Shown here: positions 1 to 11,927 of the stretch, piece after piece
Layout of the letters: each line of letters starts with the position of its first letter
How positions within the stretch are numbered: position 1 is the stretch's first letter
From: Isoetes taiwanensis
Taxonomy: Eukaryota; Streptophyta; Lycopodiopsida; Isoetales; Isoetaceae
Direction of reading: 5' to 3'
NCBI GenBank assembly: GCA_021234155.1
Contig: JAJEKV010000687.1
Coordinates: 51,953-115,952, forward strand
Length of the DNA: 64,000 bases
Notes under the pieces: model-generated
Seen by the model: only the letters and a program-made list of their open reading frames with translations
What the model was told of the DNA's origin: nothing
Database searches by the model: none
Translations under genes and position numbers: made by a program

Positions 1-99
1 GATGAAGCGAGAGGAAACCTATAATGCAAAGGAGTCGCATAAAAAAATCCATGTTCTTCATGGTGGTATTCAGGAAGAGTGTATAAGACAAGGCTTGAT

Positions 100-1760
100 G
101 GCGACTATTTTCTTCTTTGTTAAGAAATTGGACATCCGGCAAGCAAAAGTCGAGCAAGGATTCCGTGTATATATCGGGCTTCGATCTTTGAATTTCTTAA
201 AATTCATTCTTATCGATTCTCTAGTCCGTACAGGTGCAGAAATTGAATTGTTAAGCTACGATCATCGCAATCTTGTCTCATTGTTGGGGTCACGTATTTT
301 TGGTGATCAATGACTAACAGTATATGAGTACATGCAAAATGGTTCTCTGCAAGATCAACTTCACGCGGTATTGTTTTGTCTTCTTGGAAAAGATTATGGC
401 AGGGGTAGAGAAAGCTTAATGTTTTATTCATGAAAGTCTTATTGTACCTTCACATGGATGCATTGAGTTGGTATTTCATGATGAAGATTGCTTTCGATCA
501 GACAAGGTTCACTTTAAATATGTTACATGAATAGCTACCGCATTTTGTGTCATGGATATTTGTTGGCATTCTAATGCAGGGCTCATATGAATTCCTAATG
601 TTTCTGCTCCTCCTAATATTTTCTTACATTGATGGGTCATCAGAGGCTGGAGCATCTTCATTTAACACTGCAGCCCCCTCGTGATTCATAGGGGGCTTCA
701 TGGAAGGAATTAGCTGAAATGTTTAAGGAATTATCTTATTAAGGATATTATTGAAATGTTTCCTCAAGGTCCGGAACTAGATAACTATGTGGCTGAAAAT
801 AAAATCTTATCTCGTATCTTAGGTTTCCGGACTTTGGACTTGCATTGTCGACCCTAGAGGAATGCGTGGGGGTGAGATAGTACAAGAAACGTTGGGATAT
901 GTCCTTTGAAAGTATATGTTGTTAATGGTAAGTGCAAGCCTTGTGACTTTAAGGAATTAATGCTAATGTCAATTAAATGTAATTAAATGGGACCGCATCA
1001 TATTATGTCTCAAATTGTTGACTTGTTTCTTGACATCCAATGGGGCATTGCGGTAGCATTACAGAGAAAAAGTGATGTTTATGCTTTTGAGTTGTTCTTT
1101 TGGGTGATGGACTGGAAGAAAGCCAATTCGCATTACATCTATGCCTCCAGGGACAGCAATCGCTTGTTAGTTGGGTAAGCCACTTACAATTTTATTTCTA
1201 TAGATCCCCTTTAGGTAACGCTTAATGTGGAACTCTACAATGTCCATGTGATTAGCCTCTTGACTACCAATAACGTGAATTTTAAAATTTCTATACCGAA
1301 TCTGTTGATATCTCAAACAACAACTTGTTCCATGTATGTGGAAGAGTTATAATCACATTGTGTATGTGGGACATACAGAATTCTTAGACTTGACTTTCAA
1401 TGGACATACTACAAGTATCCTATCTACATCTAGTTGCATCGGTCAATGTGCTTTTTAATCCATACAATAGATGTATCATGATTATGGGGTTTGACACTCT
1501 CAATAGATATAAGACAAAAAAATACAAAACTAACAAATAATCGGTGTCATTGCGAGGCAATGCCACTTTTATCCGACATGAGCTTAATTCCAACTATTTT
1601 AGACCCTAATCTACAAGGCACTATGAATATCAAAGATCTCGTACCGAGGTTAGCACCATAGAAACTATAGTTTGCAAACATGTTTTGAGATGAGAATGTG
1701 CGACTAACGAGGAAGTTAATGGCATTCTTATGCGGTTGGCAAGATGTGGCAACACTGCTG
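100..1760 (+). pseudogene. Relic of a plant receptor-like kinase domain
   Basis: Pieces of a Ser/Thr kinase domain occur in the right order but in different frames. Around 230-290 there is an EIELLS...HRNLVSLLG block, corresponding to the stretch between the alphaC helix and beta4. Around 320-352 comes a hinge-like VYEYMQNGSLQDQL, after a stop at 311-313. A KSDVYAFE block at about 1066-1092 resembles the conserved segment after the activation loop, and near 1600 there is ILDPNLQG, typical of the C-lobe. The catalytic HRD and DFG motifs cannot be found, and several stops and shifts separate the blocks. The blocks match plant LRR-type receptor kinases, which phosphorylate targets beneath the plasma membrane. 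This copy cannot encode a kinase. It may begin before the window. Confidence 0.6.
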
Positions 1761-4700
1761 CATCTGTGGTGAACCTAGCTGAGGAGCCTCTAATAGGCGG
1801 ATGTGGTTCTTTCTCTAATTCCCCTTGTACCGGAGGACTTGGAGGTAGTTTAAGAGTTCTGATCCATTATTAGCATTACCAAACCCCAAGTCATTTCTTG
1901 CTTCTCAAGCTTCAAATGAGGAGTTCATGGCGATTCTTTCTAATGCTCTGAAATTTGAAAGCCCCGACATGATAGTTTTCTCTGCTCTAGTCCTATTGTT
2001 TACAAAATCAAAATGATATAATCATCTTGCCTGTTTGTTCGAGAAAGCTTAGACTTTTCTTAGGCTATAAAAATGAAAGAGCAAATGAGCATTATCATTA
2101 CGACCATCCATCGATTTCATGGTCTAGATATAACATGTCTAATGGAAATATTCCTTGATGTGTACCATTTGACAAAGTAAAGACGATGAATGAGCATTAC
2201 CCACTTTTGATGTTTGCAATGGCAACCGTGCCGTCTTGAAATCTAGATTGAAATCTAGCCCCTTGTGTCGTGTATTCATTTGTATTCATTCGTTAGTGAC
2301 AACTTTTGCAATCTTGCCGGCCATTAAATAGGCCTCCAACATCCTTATCAAAACTAGTCAAAAGTGCTTTTAGTTATTAAGTTCCCAAACATTTTGTTTG
2401 GGTGTGGTATTACCTAAGATTTGCCTAATTTGTTACAAATCGGCGTCGATAAATGGGTTACGTTGTTCCGGTGGTTGTTAATGGCGGCGGCATATTTCAC
2501 AGAGGTAATCGGCGCCATGAAAGCGAGTTAATCCGGGCGTAAGCGGTCATGCAAAATCCGAGAGGGCACAAAGAAGAAACAAACAAGAAGCAAAATCCGA
2601 CGGGGTGTTTCTTTCTTCACAAACAAGAAGGTATGGAGTGCAAGAAGGTGCGGAGTATGGATTTTTGTGTGGCGTTGGGAGCTTCCGATGCGCTTGCTTC
2701 GATTAAGCCCTTTTTTCCTTAAGCCATATTCCTTCACCGCCTAGATGCTCTTGGAGGCATGCCCGACCCTCGGGGAAGAGCCCCAATTTGCAAATTGTGC
2801 TTCTATTTGGCTTTAATGGGTTATGTCTTAAGGTTTTCATCTTGAGGTTTTCTGGAACGCCTTTTGGGCGGGGGTTCAAATCCCATGCTTCATTATGTTC
2901 TTTGTCCTGTTTCTTCTTGTGGGCGAGAATCACCGGTTGATGCATGGGCGTATTCTTCAGCGGCAATGGGTGTTGTAGCATGTGGAGCGGTGCTGCTCTG
3001 CGATCGTCGTATGCGGATTCTATTTGAGGTTGTTCCCTCCTTTGTCAAGAGCATGCGGTTTGGCCATGCATTGAAGAGGTTCTTGTAAGCTTGTTGCAAG
3101 TGTGAGACTTCATTGCAATCTACAAAGACAATGGTGCTTTGACGATCTCTTTGGAAAATAGCTTTATTTCTTTGTTTCTCCTGTGTATGTACGTGGTTGA
3201 CTTGAATGGAATACTTTGTAATGCACCTTAGGGTGACATGGAAATGGGGTTTTGACCCCATCTTGACTTGTGGTGGACGGCTGTGGTTATTGGGTTTTGG
3301 ATATCTTTGGGAATATGCCTTGGTTGTATGGCTAGGATGTAGCGATTATAGGATGCTTGATTATAGTGTGGTCGTTATTTTGCATAGGATTGGTTCCATA
3401 ATTTTCGTAAAACTAAGTTCAAAATAATAAATATGGTGCAACAAGTGATAAACCTCCAATGTTTGAGTTTCGTATTGTTTGAGGAGCTTCTCGCAATGGT
3501 TTGGACTAAGATTTTAGGGCCGATTATCGAAGTCTCAGTATATTTGGAGGGATTTGAGCAGCTTAAAGATGTTTAGATGTCATGGAAGGAAAGTATATGA
3601 ATTTTTTTTGGCAAGTCCAATGTCTGCATCTGGAAATTGTGGTAGGTCACATGATCATTGATCGGACTGCCTTGGAAGACAACGGCCTGTTACATGCTGA
3701 TCCTCTCTGGTGCCCTTCTTCGGAAATTTAATTCTTGACCTAATCCGGTCAATTTCACCGAATCAAGTGTATGATTCCTCTTTGTATGCACTTGGGCCTG
3801 GATTTGGCCGGATTTTGCCTTTTTTCTACCCGCATAAACCGCGGCGGTCGACTAGGTTTGATCAATCAAGCTGGGCTAGTTTGAAGCCAGATTCATGAGC
3901 GAGAAGTACAGAAAAATTGATGGCCCTGTTGATTTGAAAATTTGATTTTTGATTGGGGAGCAACTTGTCTTCATATTCGGCGGAGCGAGAGAATCGTGAG
4001 ATCAATTTGGGGTTAAATCTGTACTCTATTACTTTGAAATAACAATTTTAATTGATTGTAAAAACATGACTTTCAAGTACGATTTAAGCCACTTCACCCT
4101 CCGGCCATGGAGGGCAACCCTTCGTGCGTAGCACCTTGTTTATATTATCAGAATAAAAAGAGTACATGCATTCACAATATGGGAAGTTACTACAGGAGCA
4201 TAACTCAACATCTTCGCTTCCCATATGCTATGCTTATTCAAAACTCCTTTAAGAGTTAAGTTGGAAATATTTTATCAGATCAGATAGCCCTCTTATGGCT
4301 TGATAAAATTAAGCACAAAAGCTTTCACAAATAACAGAAAGTATACCAGATAAATGGACATGTTTTTGTAGAATAGTCTGCCACACTGTTCCATAGAGCT
4401 GCCACTACTCACTGCCCTCTAAGATCTGATCCGACTATAGACACCATAGAGGGATCTTTGATGCAATGCTGCATTGTTGGGAAAATACGGTCATCCTAAA
4501 GTTGGCTAGGCTTAGAACAAGCCCGACCAGCCAAAACTCCTCTCTCAAAAGCCGGTGCATAATATATCTCGCATTTGGATGTCCCTAGCTTCGGCATTAT
4601 CATCTCAATCCATTCTGTAAATCCAATCGTCAAAGAACGCGGGAATATAACTTGAGGCCCAGAGAATTCTCAAGATTGCAAACCGACATGGAGTCCTTAG

Positions 4701-4996
4701 GCCTGAAGCCCATTCTAGGAGCTCATCGGGATAGACTTACATAAAAATATTCTCCAACAAGACAGCTTTCTTAAAAATTCCTTTCTTACTTAAGATTACA
4801 GTTCATGCAACTCTCGACAAAGAATTCATCAGTAGGTTATATAGAATTCACGAAATCTAGAGGGATGACATACCATGTCCTCTTCACTGCCAAATACAAT
4901 CCGAATCTCTTTGCCGGAAAAGAGTGTGAAAGATAAGGGAAGAACCTACAATGCCGACACGCTCCCAAAATAAATATACGAAAGACTCAAAGGAAA
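1761..4996. other. No recognisable gene; unannotated plant DNA
   Basis: Only short open frames without recognisable motifs occur here. A box-B-like string (GGTTCAAATCC, about 2873-2883) sits in a moderately GC-rich patch, but I see no matching A box or cloverleaf, so I do not call a tRNA or SINE. Sequence near 3700-3900 is open for 62 codons without a known motif. Confidence 0.4.
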
Positions 4997-5273
4997 TTAT
5001 GCCCTAAACCGCCTCCCGATTAGGCCGGATCCAAGACAAACAAGCTCTTGAAATCTGCAAGAAACTGGTTCTGCAGCATAATCAAACCTTTGAGAAAACC
5101 GCTTCAGCTTCAACCAGCTGCGCCAAAGCTTCGTAAGGATCTCCTGCCTGGCTCCAGAGAAGCGAGAAAGATCTTTCTCCACCGCTGCAGTGCCGATTTG
5201 GAGAGGCGGCAAGAAGCCGCCTAACCCTGCCGCCGCCCGCGCGTGAAAAATTCTGCCTGATTTCACCTGACAT
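4997..5273 (-). other. GC-rich open patch, possible old exon or leader
   Basis: This is a locally GC-rich patch in AT-rich surroundings with two overlapping minus-strand open frames of 89 and 63 codons. Neither has a recognisable motif. Being open in two frames suggests composition rather than selection. It could be a 5' leader or first exon of a minus-strand gene. It is followed on the plus strand by a T21 tract at 5279-5299, which might be the tail of another retrocopied sequence. Confidence 0.15.
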
Positions 5274-5278
5274 AATTG

Positions 5279-5299
5279 TTTTTTTTTTTTTTTTTTTTT
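5279..5299. repeat. T21 homopolymer
   Basis: An uninterrupted run of 21 T. As poly(A) on the minus strand it could be the tail of a retrotransposed sequence, but the DNA to its right up to 5520 is not recognisable. Confidence 0.6.
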
Positions 5300-5642
5300 A
5301 GCACACCACCGTCGGCCTCTGACCTTTCCTCAAATTCTAGCCTATCCACGTATCACCTCCACCTCAACAAAATGTGATGTGGACTGTTTTGTGCCATTGG
5401 ATGTGATCTTTTCCAAATCGATGGTTGAGAACATTAGAAAAGCCCAGAAAAATGGACCTGGAGATAGCAGACGACGTCGACTTCTAGTGCTTGCATACGT
5501 CCTGTTAGCAAAATCATCTTGGTTTTTTTTTTTTTGAGGGTAAGTTATGTATATGTATATAGAAAGTTGAAAAGTTATGTACAACAGATACCCTTTAGAG
5601 GGTAAGCAGAATAGTAAGTTTATTCCGGGGGGTCCAAACATA

Positions 5643-5750
5643 TGTACTATAGAGAGCATCTCCTCGTCTTCTCCACCTCTAGGGTACTATAAGGGAAAAC
5701 TCCTTTCTTCTCCCAGGAGCGGGTACTATAGAGAGAGGCAGCTCCATTCT
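5643..5750 (-). repeat. Three imperfect repeats in the LINE-1A 3' UTR
   Basis: The plus-strand string GTACTATA followed by a purine-rich stretch and CTCC occurs three times, starting near 5643, 5682 and 5727. The units are about 40 bp and imperfect. They lie between the ORF2 end and the poly(A) tail. Confidence 0.6.
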
Positions 5751-5788
5751 AGTGTTAGATCCCCTTAGCAATTCTTAATCCTGGATAG

Positions 5789-6982
5789 TTAGAGAATCTG
5801 AACCACTGCACGTGGCCACTTCACCAACAAAATTGTCATTATCCACCCAATGGCACTTAAAGAAGGAATAGAACCCCACCAGGATCCCAGATCTATCAAG
5901 CCCCTTATTGTAATCCTTGCCCTTGTTTCTTGATGTGACAAAGCCATCAGAGCAACTTCCAGATTGACGGAGTTTTTTAGCTTCATGATAGAGACTTGTT
6001 GACCGCCTAGAGTTACCCCACACCGATGCTTCCAAATCACCCAGAGTGCCAGATTCACCAGGGAGGCTTCTATGCAGCATTTGTCGGAAACCAATATCAA
6101 CTCTGGCCAAACCAGTTGGTGCATCGTGAGCCCAATAATAGGACAAACCCACTGCCAGAACTCCGCAACACGTGGGCAGAGGAAGGGATGCTCAGTAGAT
6201 TCTGTGGCTAGACAGCCAAGTGGACATCTGTCATCCACTAGGATACCCTTGTTAAACAAACTTTCCTTTGTATTTAGTACTCCTTGAAGAGCTATCCATC
6301 TAAAGAACTGGATCTCCCTGGAACAGATAGACTTCCACGAGTTAGCTAAAACATTTTTAGCTACTAAATTACTCACCCCTAGCCTTTCTTCAGCTTTTAG
6401 GGGACTGTCCTGACACATAGCACTATAAATCTTTGCCACATTATAGTGTGTTTGCCCATCAAGTAGCCACTTCTCACAAGGCCCCATAGTACCAGATATA
6501 TTGGTAGCATTCCATAAAATTTCTTTCAATATTTTACGGTCCCCTTCCCCAGGAGCCTGAATTCTGTCCTTGAATATAGTCTAGCATATCCATCTACCAT
6601 TGACCCAAAGGTGTTGCAGCATTGTTATTCCACAGCCCTTCCATTTGATGAAAATGTGAGGATGTGAGAGAGCCAAGGGGAGACCATTTCTCCCCCGAAC
6701 CTTAATATTCCAAAATAAGCTAAATCCACCTACATTCTTAGGAGGATCCATGGGAGTGAACAGATGTAACACAAGTCCCCATGCCTGGAGGATCTTTCTC
6801 ATCCCTGAGGACGTACCAGGGGCCACCTTAAAGTCACAATATAGGGCACCCAGCTCGTCTCTAGGGAGGGAAGGTTTGTGTAGGAGCTTGCCTTGCTTCA
6901 ACCAGTAAGATACAAATTTTAAAGCGGGAGATGAATCAGAGGACTCACCTTGTAATGTACGCCAAACAAATTTGGCTACCAA
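5789..6982 (-). pseudogene. LINE-1A C-terminal region with zf-RVT zinc-binding domain
   Basis: Two open frames (6982-6581 and 6529-5789) continue the reverse transcriptase, with a break near 6560. The second has the zf-RVT pattern RCPLGC...ESTEHPFLCP, about 6155-6225, a Cys/His zinc-binding module at the C end of many plant LINE ORF2 proteins. The segment ends about 250 bp before the element's poly(A) end, consistent with the 3' end of ORF2. Confidence 0.8.
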
Positions 6983-8491
6983 GGCCTGTACTTGTGAAAA
7001 AGATCCTTGCAGCCCAGTCCACCGTCTTTTTTGTCACGACAGAGCTCTTCCCAAGCAACTTTGGCCATTCCTCCCCAAATGTGTTTCCTAATGATAACCT
7101 GCATCTGGTTATAGACCCCCTTTGGAGAGACCATAACTGACGAGTAATAGATATGAGAGGCCATTAGAACTGTATTAGGCATTGTCACACGCCTCGAGGT
7201 GGCTAGCGACTTCGTAGACCAAAGACCAACTTTCTTTCTGAGTTTGTCTAGTATAGGGGCCCAGAGGCCCTTGAGACCATCAGAAAGCGCTAGGGGGAGA
7301 CCAAGAAGTGTAACCATCCCTCCAGCTGCCACAATTGGAAAGCCCAGACCTCTGGCTCGAGGATCAATGTCACCTTCTGAAGCCCATATAACTGAACATT
7401 TATTTGCATTGAGGCCAATTCCTGAGATAATCTCAAAAGATAGAAGGATTTCTCGGAATGAATGAAAGCTATTATCATCATACCTGAGGAACATAAAAGT
7501 ATCATCTGCATACTGCATAATTGTTAGCTTTTCCGTACCTTCGGGGAAGGTAAGCCCTTCTAGGTTCCCTTCTGACTCTTTTAGTTGGACCATTCTGGAT
7601 AACAGATTTGCCATAATGAGGAACAAATAAGGAGCCAGGGGGCAGCCTTGTCTTATGCCTTTCTTGAGATTAAACAGTCCAGATGGTTGCCCATTAACTA
7701 GCACCGAAGCAGATGCTATATTGTTCATCACCATAGCCAGGAGAATAAACCGTGAATCAAATCCCATGCGGTTCATAACAGCACGCAGCGCATCCCATCT
7801 TAGGGAGTCATAAGCCTTTCTAAAATCCATCTTGATGAGTACACATTTTTGTTTGGAAGCTTGGCACCAATGTAGACCTTCCTTAGCTGCAAGATAGTTA
7901 TCCAATATATATCTCCCCTGCAAGAAGGTCGATTGCTCCTTCCCAATGACTCTGTTAAGAATAGGTTTCAGACGATTAGCAATAGCCTTCATAATCACTT
8001 TATAGATGGCATTTGTAAGTGCAATGGGCCTCCATTCTCCTAGGCTTAACGGCCTAGAGACCTTTGGGACAAGGGTGATGAAACCAGCTACTAGAGTCGG
8101 GTGCAAGGAGCAAGAGGCCCATGCTCCACAGACAGCTCTAGTAAAATCGTTTCCAAGCACATCCCAAAACTCAACAAAGACTTCCAGGGGAAAACCATCT
8201 GGGCCCGGAGATTTCCCCCACCTTTAGAAGAACCACGAGTCTTGTAGATCTCATCCTTCTCCAGTTACAAAGTAGAAGCCTATTTTCATCATGGGTAACC
8301 CTTCCCCCGTCAAGATTGTTCAACCAGGAAGCTAATTGCGGATGATACGAGTTAGGTAGGGGGTCTTCCTTAAATTGTTTTTCAAAACTGGCCCTTATGT
8401 ACGATCTGATTTCCTGCTGATCTTCTAATATATTTGAGTTATCATCCTTGACAGGTAAGATGTTGTTGTCTGCCATTCTAGCCCCAGCCAT
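6976..8491 (-). pseudogene. LINE-1A reverse transcriptase domain of ORF2
   Basis: A 394-codon open frame (8160-6976) carries the L1 reverse transcriptase core: WRPIALTNAIYK, MDFRKAYDSLRW (first catalytic Asp), GIRQGCPLAPYLF, and MQYADDTFMF (the catalytic YADD, about 7496-7519). The preceding piece (8491-8171) is the linker before the fingers and is joined through a frameshift around 8225. The segment ends after the thumb-like GGLGCKDLF. The core is uninterrupted and keeps its catalytic aspartates, but the ORF2 polyprotein as a whole is broken on both sides. Confidence 0.88.
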
Positions 8492-8651
8492 TCTGAAAAA
8501 ACATTTAGAATTTTCATGATCTGATTCAGCATTACATTTGGTTTTAGAGCGAACAGCTGCCCTCTAGCCTCTTCCTCTTTGATTGCTCTGGCTTTCCCTC
8601 TAATTCCTCCTCTAAGTTTTGATTAGCAACATTATACGGGTCTGATAATAA

Positions 8652-9673
8652 CTATTGCTTCACCAATCTCAGCAGATTGTATACCTCTTCCTTTTCTCTT
8701 TTAAATTCCTTAGCTCTGCTCTTACCCCAATTTTTAACCCAAATCTTTATAAGCCTGGTCTTCTCGACCCAAACCTTCATACTATGAGGGTTAACTCCGT
8801 TGGGGAGACAGGAGACAAAAATCCTAAAGGGCTTACAAAATGCCTCTTTCCCTAGCCACGACATATTGAATTTAAACGGAATGTTTCCATTCTTCCTTGC
8901 AATAGGGATGTTTTCCAGCACCAAACTTTGAGGGACATGATCTGAATGGGAGAAAGCCAATTCCCCTCCACATAGCACTTATCCATAAAGCATGCAGACC
9001 TGTTGGCCATATAAAACCTATCCAGCAAGCAATATACTCTATCCTCTCCTTTTGGCTTGTTTGACCAGGAGAAGGTGGCATTGGATGGCGGATTCAAATT
9101 AAATCCAACATTGTTAAGCAATGTGTTCCAAGACCTATTCTCGTCCTCAGACAGATTTCTATGCAATCCAATTTTCTGGTCCCACACATCCGTCATATTT
9201 AGGTCACCCCCTAAGATCCAATTCTCCGTGACACCAAGTTGGAGATTAATCCAGCTTCCAATTTCTTTCCACATAGTTGCCCATTCAGCAGGCTTATTTG
9301 AAGCATACACATTGATGATACCCCAATTACAATCCATGGTTTCAAAGACAACAACCTGCCAATGGCCATCCCTAGCAACATAATAGGATTTCTGAGCAAG
9401 GCCCCTCCAAAGGATGCAAGTACCACCCTTAATTTCCTTAGCTGCACAACTAAGAGAGGTATAGTCACTACCTACCCATTTTCCAATAGAACTCGCTTCA
9501 AAATCAGGAAGCCTATGCTCTTGAATAAGAATTACATCTGCCATCGTAGAGCGCATGGCTGCCAGCACTCTGCCTCGTTTGAGAACTCCCTTAATACCCC
9601 TAAGGTTCCAAGAGACAATTTTCATGTTTGTTATAGTAGGATCCAACCAAGTGCCTACACATTTTGTCACCAA
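8652..9673 (-). pseudogene. LINE-1A AP-endonuclease domain of ORF2
   Basis: The domain starts at about 9625 with MKIVSWNLRG, the usual start of plant L1 ORF2, although the frame is open from 9673. Endonuclease motifs follow in order: QEHR (catalytic Glu), GGDLNM (Asp/Asn), and FSHSDHVP (the SDH motif). The SDH block lies in the 8978-8652 frame, so a frameshift near 8960 separates it from the rest. In intact elements this domain nicks T-rich target DNA to prime reverse transcription. The key residues are still readable, but the broken frame would abolish a full product. Confidence 0.8.
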
Positions 9674-10036
9674 ACAGATTCTTCCTGCACGTGGCTAGTC
9701 TGACAAGGGGCAAAGCTATGTCCTTATCCTTACTTTGACCTCTCATGTCGAGGAAGATTCTCCCAAAGTTATGAACAAAAGCCAACAGCAGTATAGGTTT
9801 TATTCTCTTCCCCTTAATTGAACAAATACAACTTAGGAGGACATCCACTCCCCTTTGTAATATTCCAATGTTTATACTGAAACAGGATATCATAGAGCCA
9901 CTGATTGAAGACCTTTATAATGGCAACTGCTGCCATTGCTGCAGGAATCGAAATCCTTCCATATCTATGAAGCAATCATGGAAAGTCACGGTCAAAGAAA
10001 GTCTTTATACCACGGTTCAAACTTCCCATGCAAAAC

Positions 10037-10168
10037 GAATCTAGTGTCCCCTTCTACAAGGGGACCGACAGCCACTGCCATAAACTAATCCAAAAAGAGG
10101 ACCGAATCTAGTGTCCCCTTCTACAAGGGGATCGGCAGCCATTGCCACAGGCTAATCCAGAGAGGAGG
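10037..10168 (-). repeat. Two 66-bp tandem repeats upstream of LINE-1A
   Basis: Two adjacent units, each starting CGAATCTAGTGTCCCC, differ at about ten positions. Each unit holds a short hairpin, GTCCCC-TTCTACAA-GGGGAC. They sit immediately upstream of LINE-1A ORF2 in its orientation. Tandem 5' units act as promoter monomers in some animal L1 families; that role here is inference. Confidence 0.7.
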
Positions 10169-10310
10169 AGCTTGAGCAGAGATTTAGAGTTTCTCTCTCT
10201 AAAAGGGGCAGGCGCAAATAGGAGCGCCCAATTTTAGCGACATATGCACTTTCTATTTCTTCCTTAAGGATATATACCATAACTGTTTTTACCTTGCATT
10301 CACGTTGCAC

Positions 10311-10409
10311 GAATGACCTGCTGCTTTAAATTTCGGGGTGTCAGCAGTGCCTCCGCGCTTCACGCGTCGTCACTGCTTCCACCCCGAAATTTGAAGCAAG
10401 AGGTCATTC
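10311..10409. repeat. 99-bp fold-back element, near-palindromic
   Basis: The left arm starts GAATGACCTGCTGCTTTAA and continues into TTTCGGGGTG. The right arm is its near-complete reverse complement, ending ...AGAGGTCATTC. The centre is near 10360, where CGCG-CTTCA-CGCG forms the tip. No coding capacity and no clear target duplication. It looks like a small fold-back or MITE-type element. Confidence 0.75.
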
Positions 10410-11230
10410 CTGTATACGGCAAATCAAATTTTTAAAGGCAGGTAGTTTTGGTGAAACAGAGAATTGTCGTTCCCCACAGTGGAATCTAACTCTAAGGCTA
10501 CGATCCCATGTTATTGTAAAAGAAAATCGACGTCATTGGTGCATGCAACTTAACTTTTAGCACGTGGCAAAGTTATTGCAAGAGTTGACTTTGAATTTTC
10601 AGAAATGACAGAGGATTTTTGAAAGTTGCGGTCCGATACCTTTGACACCTGGCATATTTTTTGAAGTCTAGTTATAGCCATAACATAGCCTAAGGCACAG
10701 CTTCCACTACAACAGAAGTTTGGATGGTTATTGGCAACAACTGCCATGTTCTTGGCAACAAATCGAAGCCAACTATCGAAAGTGGCATTCCATCGCACTC
10801 TTGGTAGTTAGCAAAGTGAAGCTATCACAAGCTCATGTGGCAGGATTTTGACGCATCTTCCGAGCACTCCCCCTCATCACAAAAAAGCTGAATATTTTAC
10901 GCCATATCAGTAACTTCCAGCCTCCTGTGGAATCTCAAGCACCGCATCAATTGCATAGCTGTAGCTTTTTTATTTATCTCGAAAACAACTATTGGGATGG
11001 TGGAATCTGGGCCTAAGACAATGTTGCATCTTATTATTCCAATCTTGGAATAGGAGACCTCGCGATTGCATGGTCTCTCCATGGCTAAAGGATGAGCATG
11101 TTCTTAGGCCATCATAGGAACATGAATGGGGTCAAAAGCATGCGTGCTCTTCAGAAGTGAAACCGCGAGCGATTTGAAACTGAAGAATCCTCTGAGAGAC
11201 GCTACATGGGCACGATCAGTGGCGTCAGCG
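10410..11230. other. No recognisable gene
   Basis: Only short open frames without motifs are seen, between two fold-back elements. Confidence 0.4.
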
Positions 11231-11319
11231 TCCGCTTTGATGGAGGAATAAAATAAGACTTGATTGCTTCATTAATCAAAGCCGCTTTGTTTCTATCATT
11301 CATTCCTCCATCAAAGCGG
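11231..11319. repeat. 89-bp inverted repeat with 18-bp perfect ends
   Basis: CCGCTTTGATGGAGGAAT at 11231 and its exact reverse complement ending at 11319 bracket a 50-bp centre containing a shorter internal AATCAAAGC-type repeat. The CAAAGCGG motif recurs internally, giving a compound hairpin. It is non-coding and resembles a small fold-back element. Confidence 0.7.
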
Positions 11320-11927
11320 GAGCCGTTTTGATTAACAAACCAACCAAGTTTTATTTCATTCCGGGAATATCCCCTAAAGAAATTAGTACTACAGGGTTGT
11401 ACGGAAATGCTATGAGTCATTCATGTCACAAAGTTGCATCTAGAAAACTAAAAAAATCTACTTTGTTCTTCCTTTTGTTACAATTTGTTTGTCATGGTTT
11501 TAGGCACTGCATATCACATAAAGTGATGTTCTCGCATTATATATTATATACTATAGAAAGAGAAAAACTCCAATAATGTGTCCCAAATTAAAAAGGGTAC
11601 ATTTGTTACATAAGGTTTTTAAGGTTTTTAAGGGTATTCATATAGGAATACCGTAAATGTTGATGATGGCATGCTAGGTTCGAAACAAAAGACTTTTAGT
11701 GGTTTTTTTTTCGTGAAGGAAGAATGGCCCGTTGCTGCAGATGGCGATCGTTCACACGGGTTGCTATTTTGGTGCTCTACAAGTATCAGATTCTTGGTTT
11801 ATTATTGTTCCCTTGCATGAGTTGGGAATTTGTCTGTGCTTCTATCTATTGTTTCTTTGTTCTATTGATTGCATCTGAGATAGACCTTCCCTTCTATTTA
11901 TGTTCTTTTAGCTGTAGCACTATCTCT

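Larger units (their letters stand above)
5522..10170 (-). mobile_element. LINE-1A: L1-type non-LTR retrotransposon lacking ORF1
   Basis: Read on the minus strand the order is tandem leader repeats (10168-10037), AP-endonuclease (from 9625), reverse transcriptase (8491-6976), a C-terminal zinc-binding region (to 5789), a short 3' UTR and a poly(A) tail seen as a 13-T run at 5523-5535. This is the layout of plant L1 ORF2. Only about 0.35 kb separates the endonuclease start from the leader repeats and it holds no ORF1, so ORF1 was lost. The coding frame is broken several times. The 5' limit is set at the last recognisable leader repeat; no convincing target-site duplication was found. Confidence 0.85.

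Noticed and set aside
2528-3261. Minus-strand frames of 92 and 122 codons, one containing a WDLNPRP string
   Set aside because: That string is a common translation product of box-B-like repeat sequence; no gene support.
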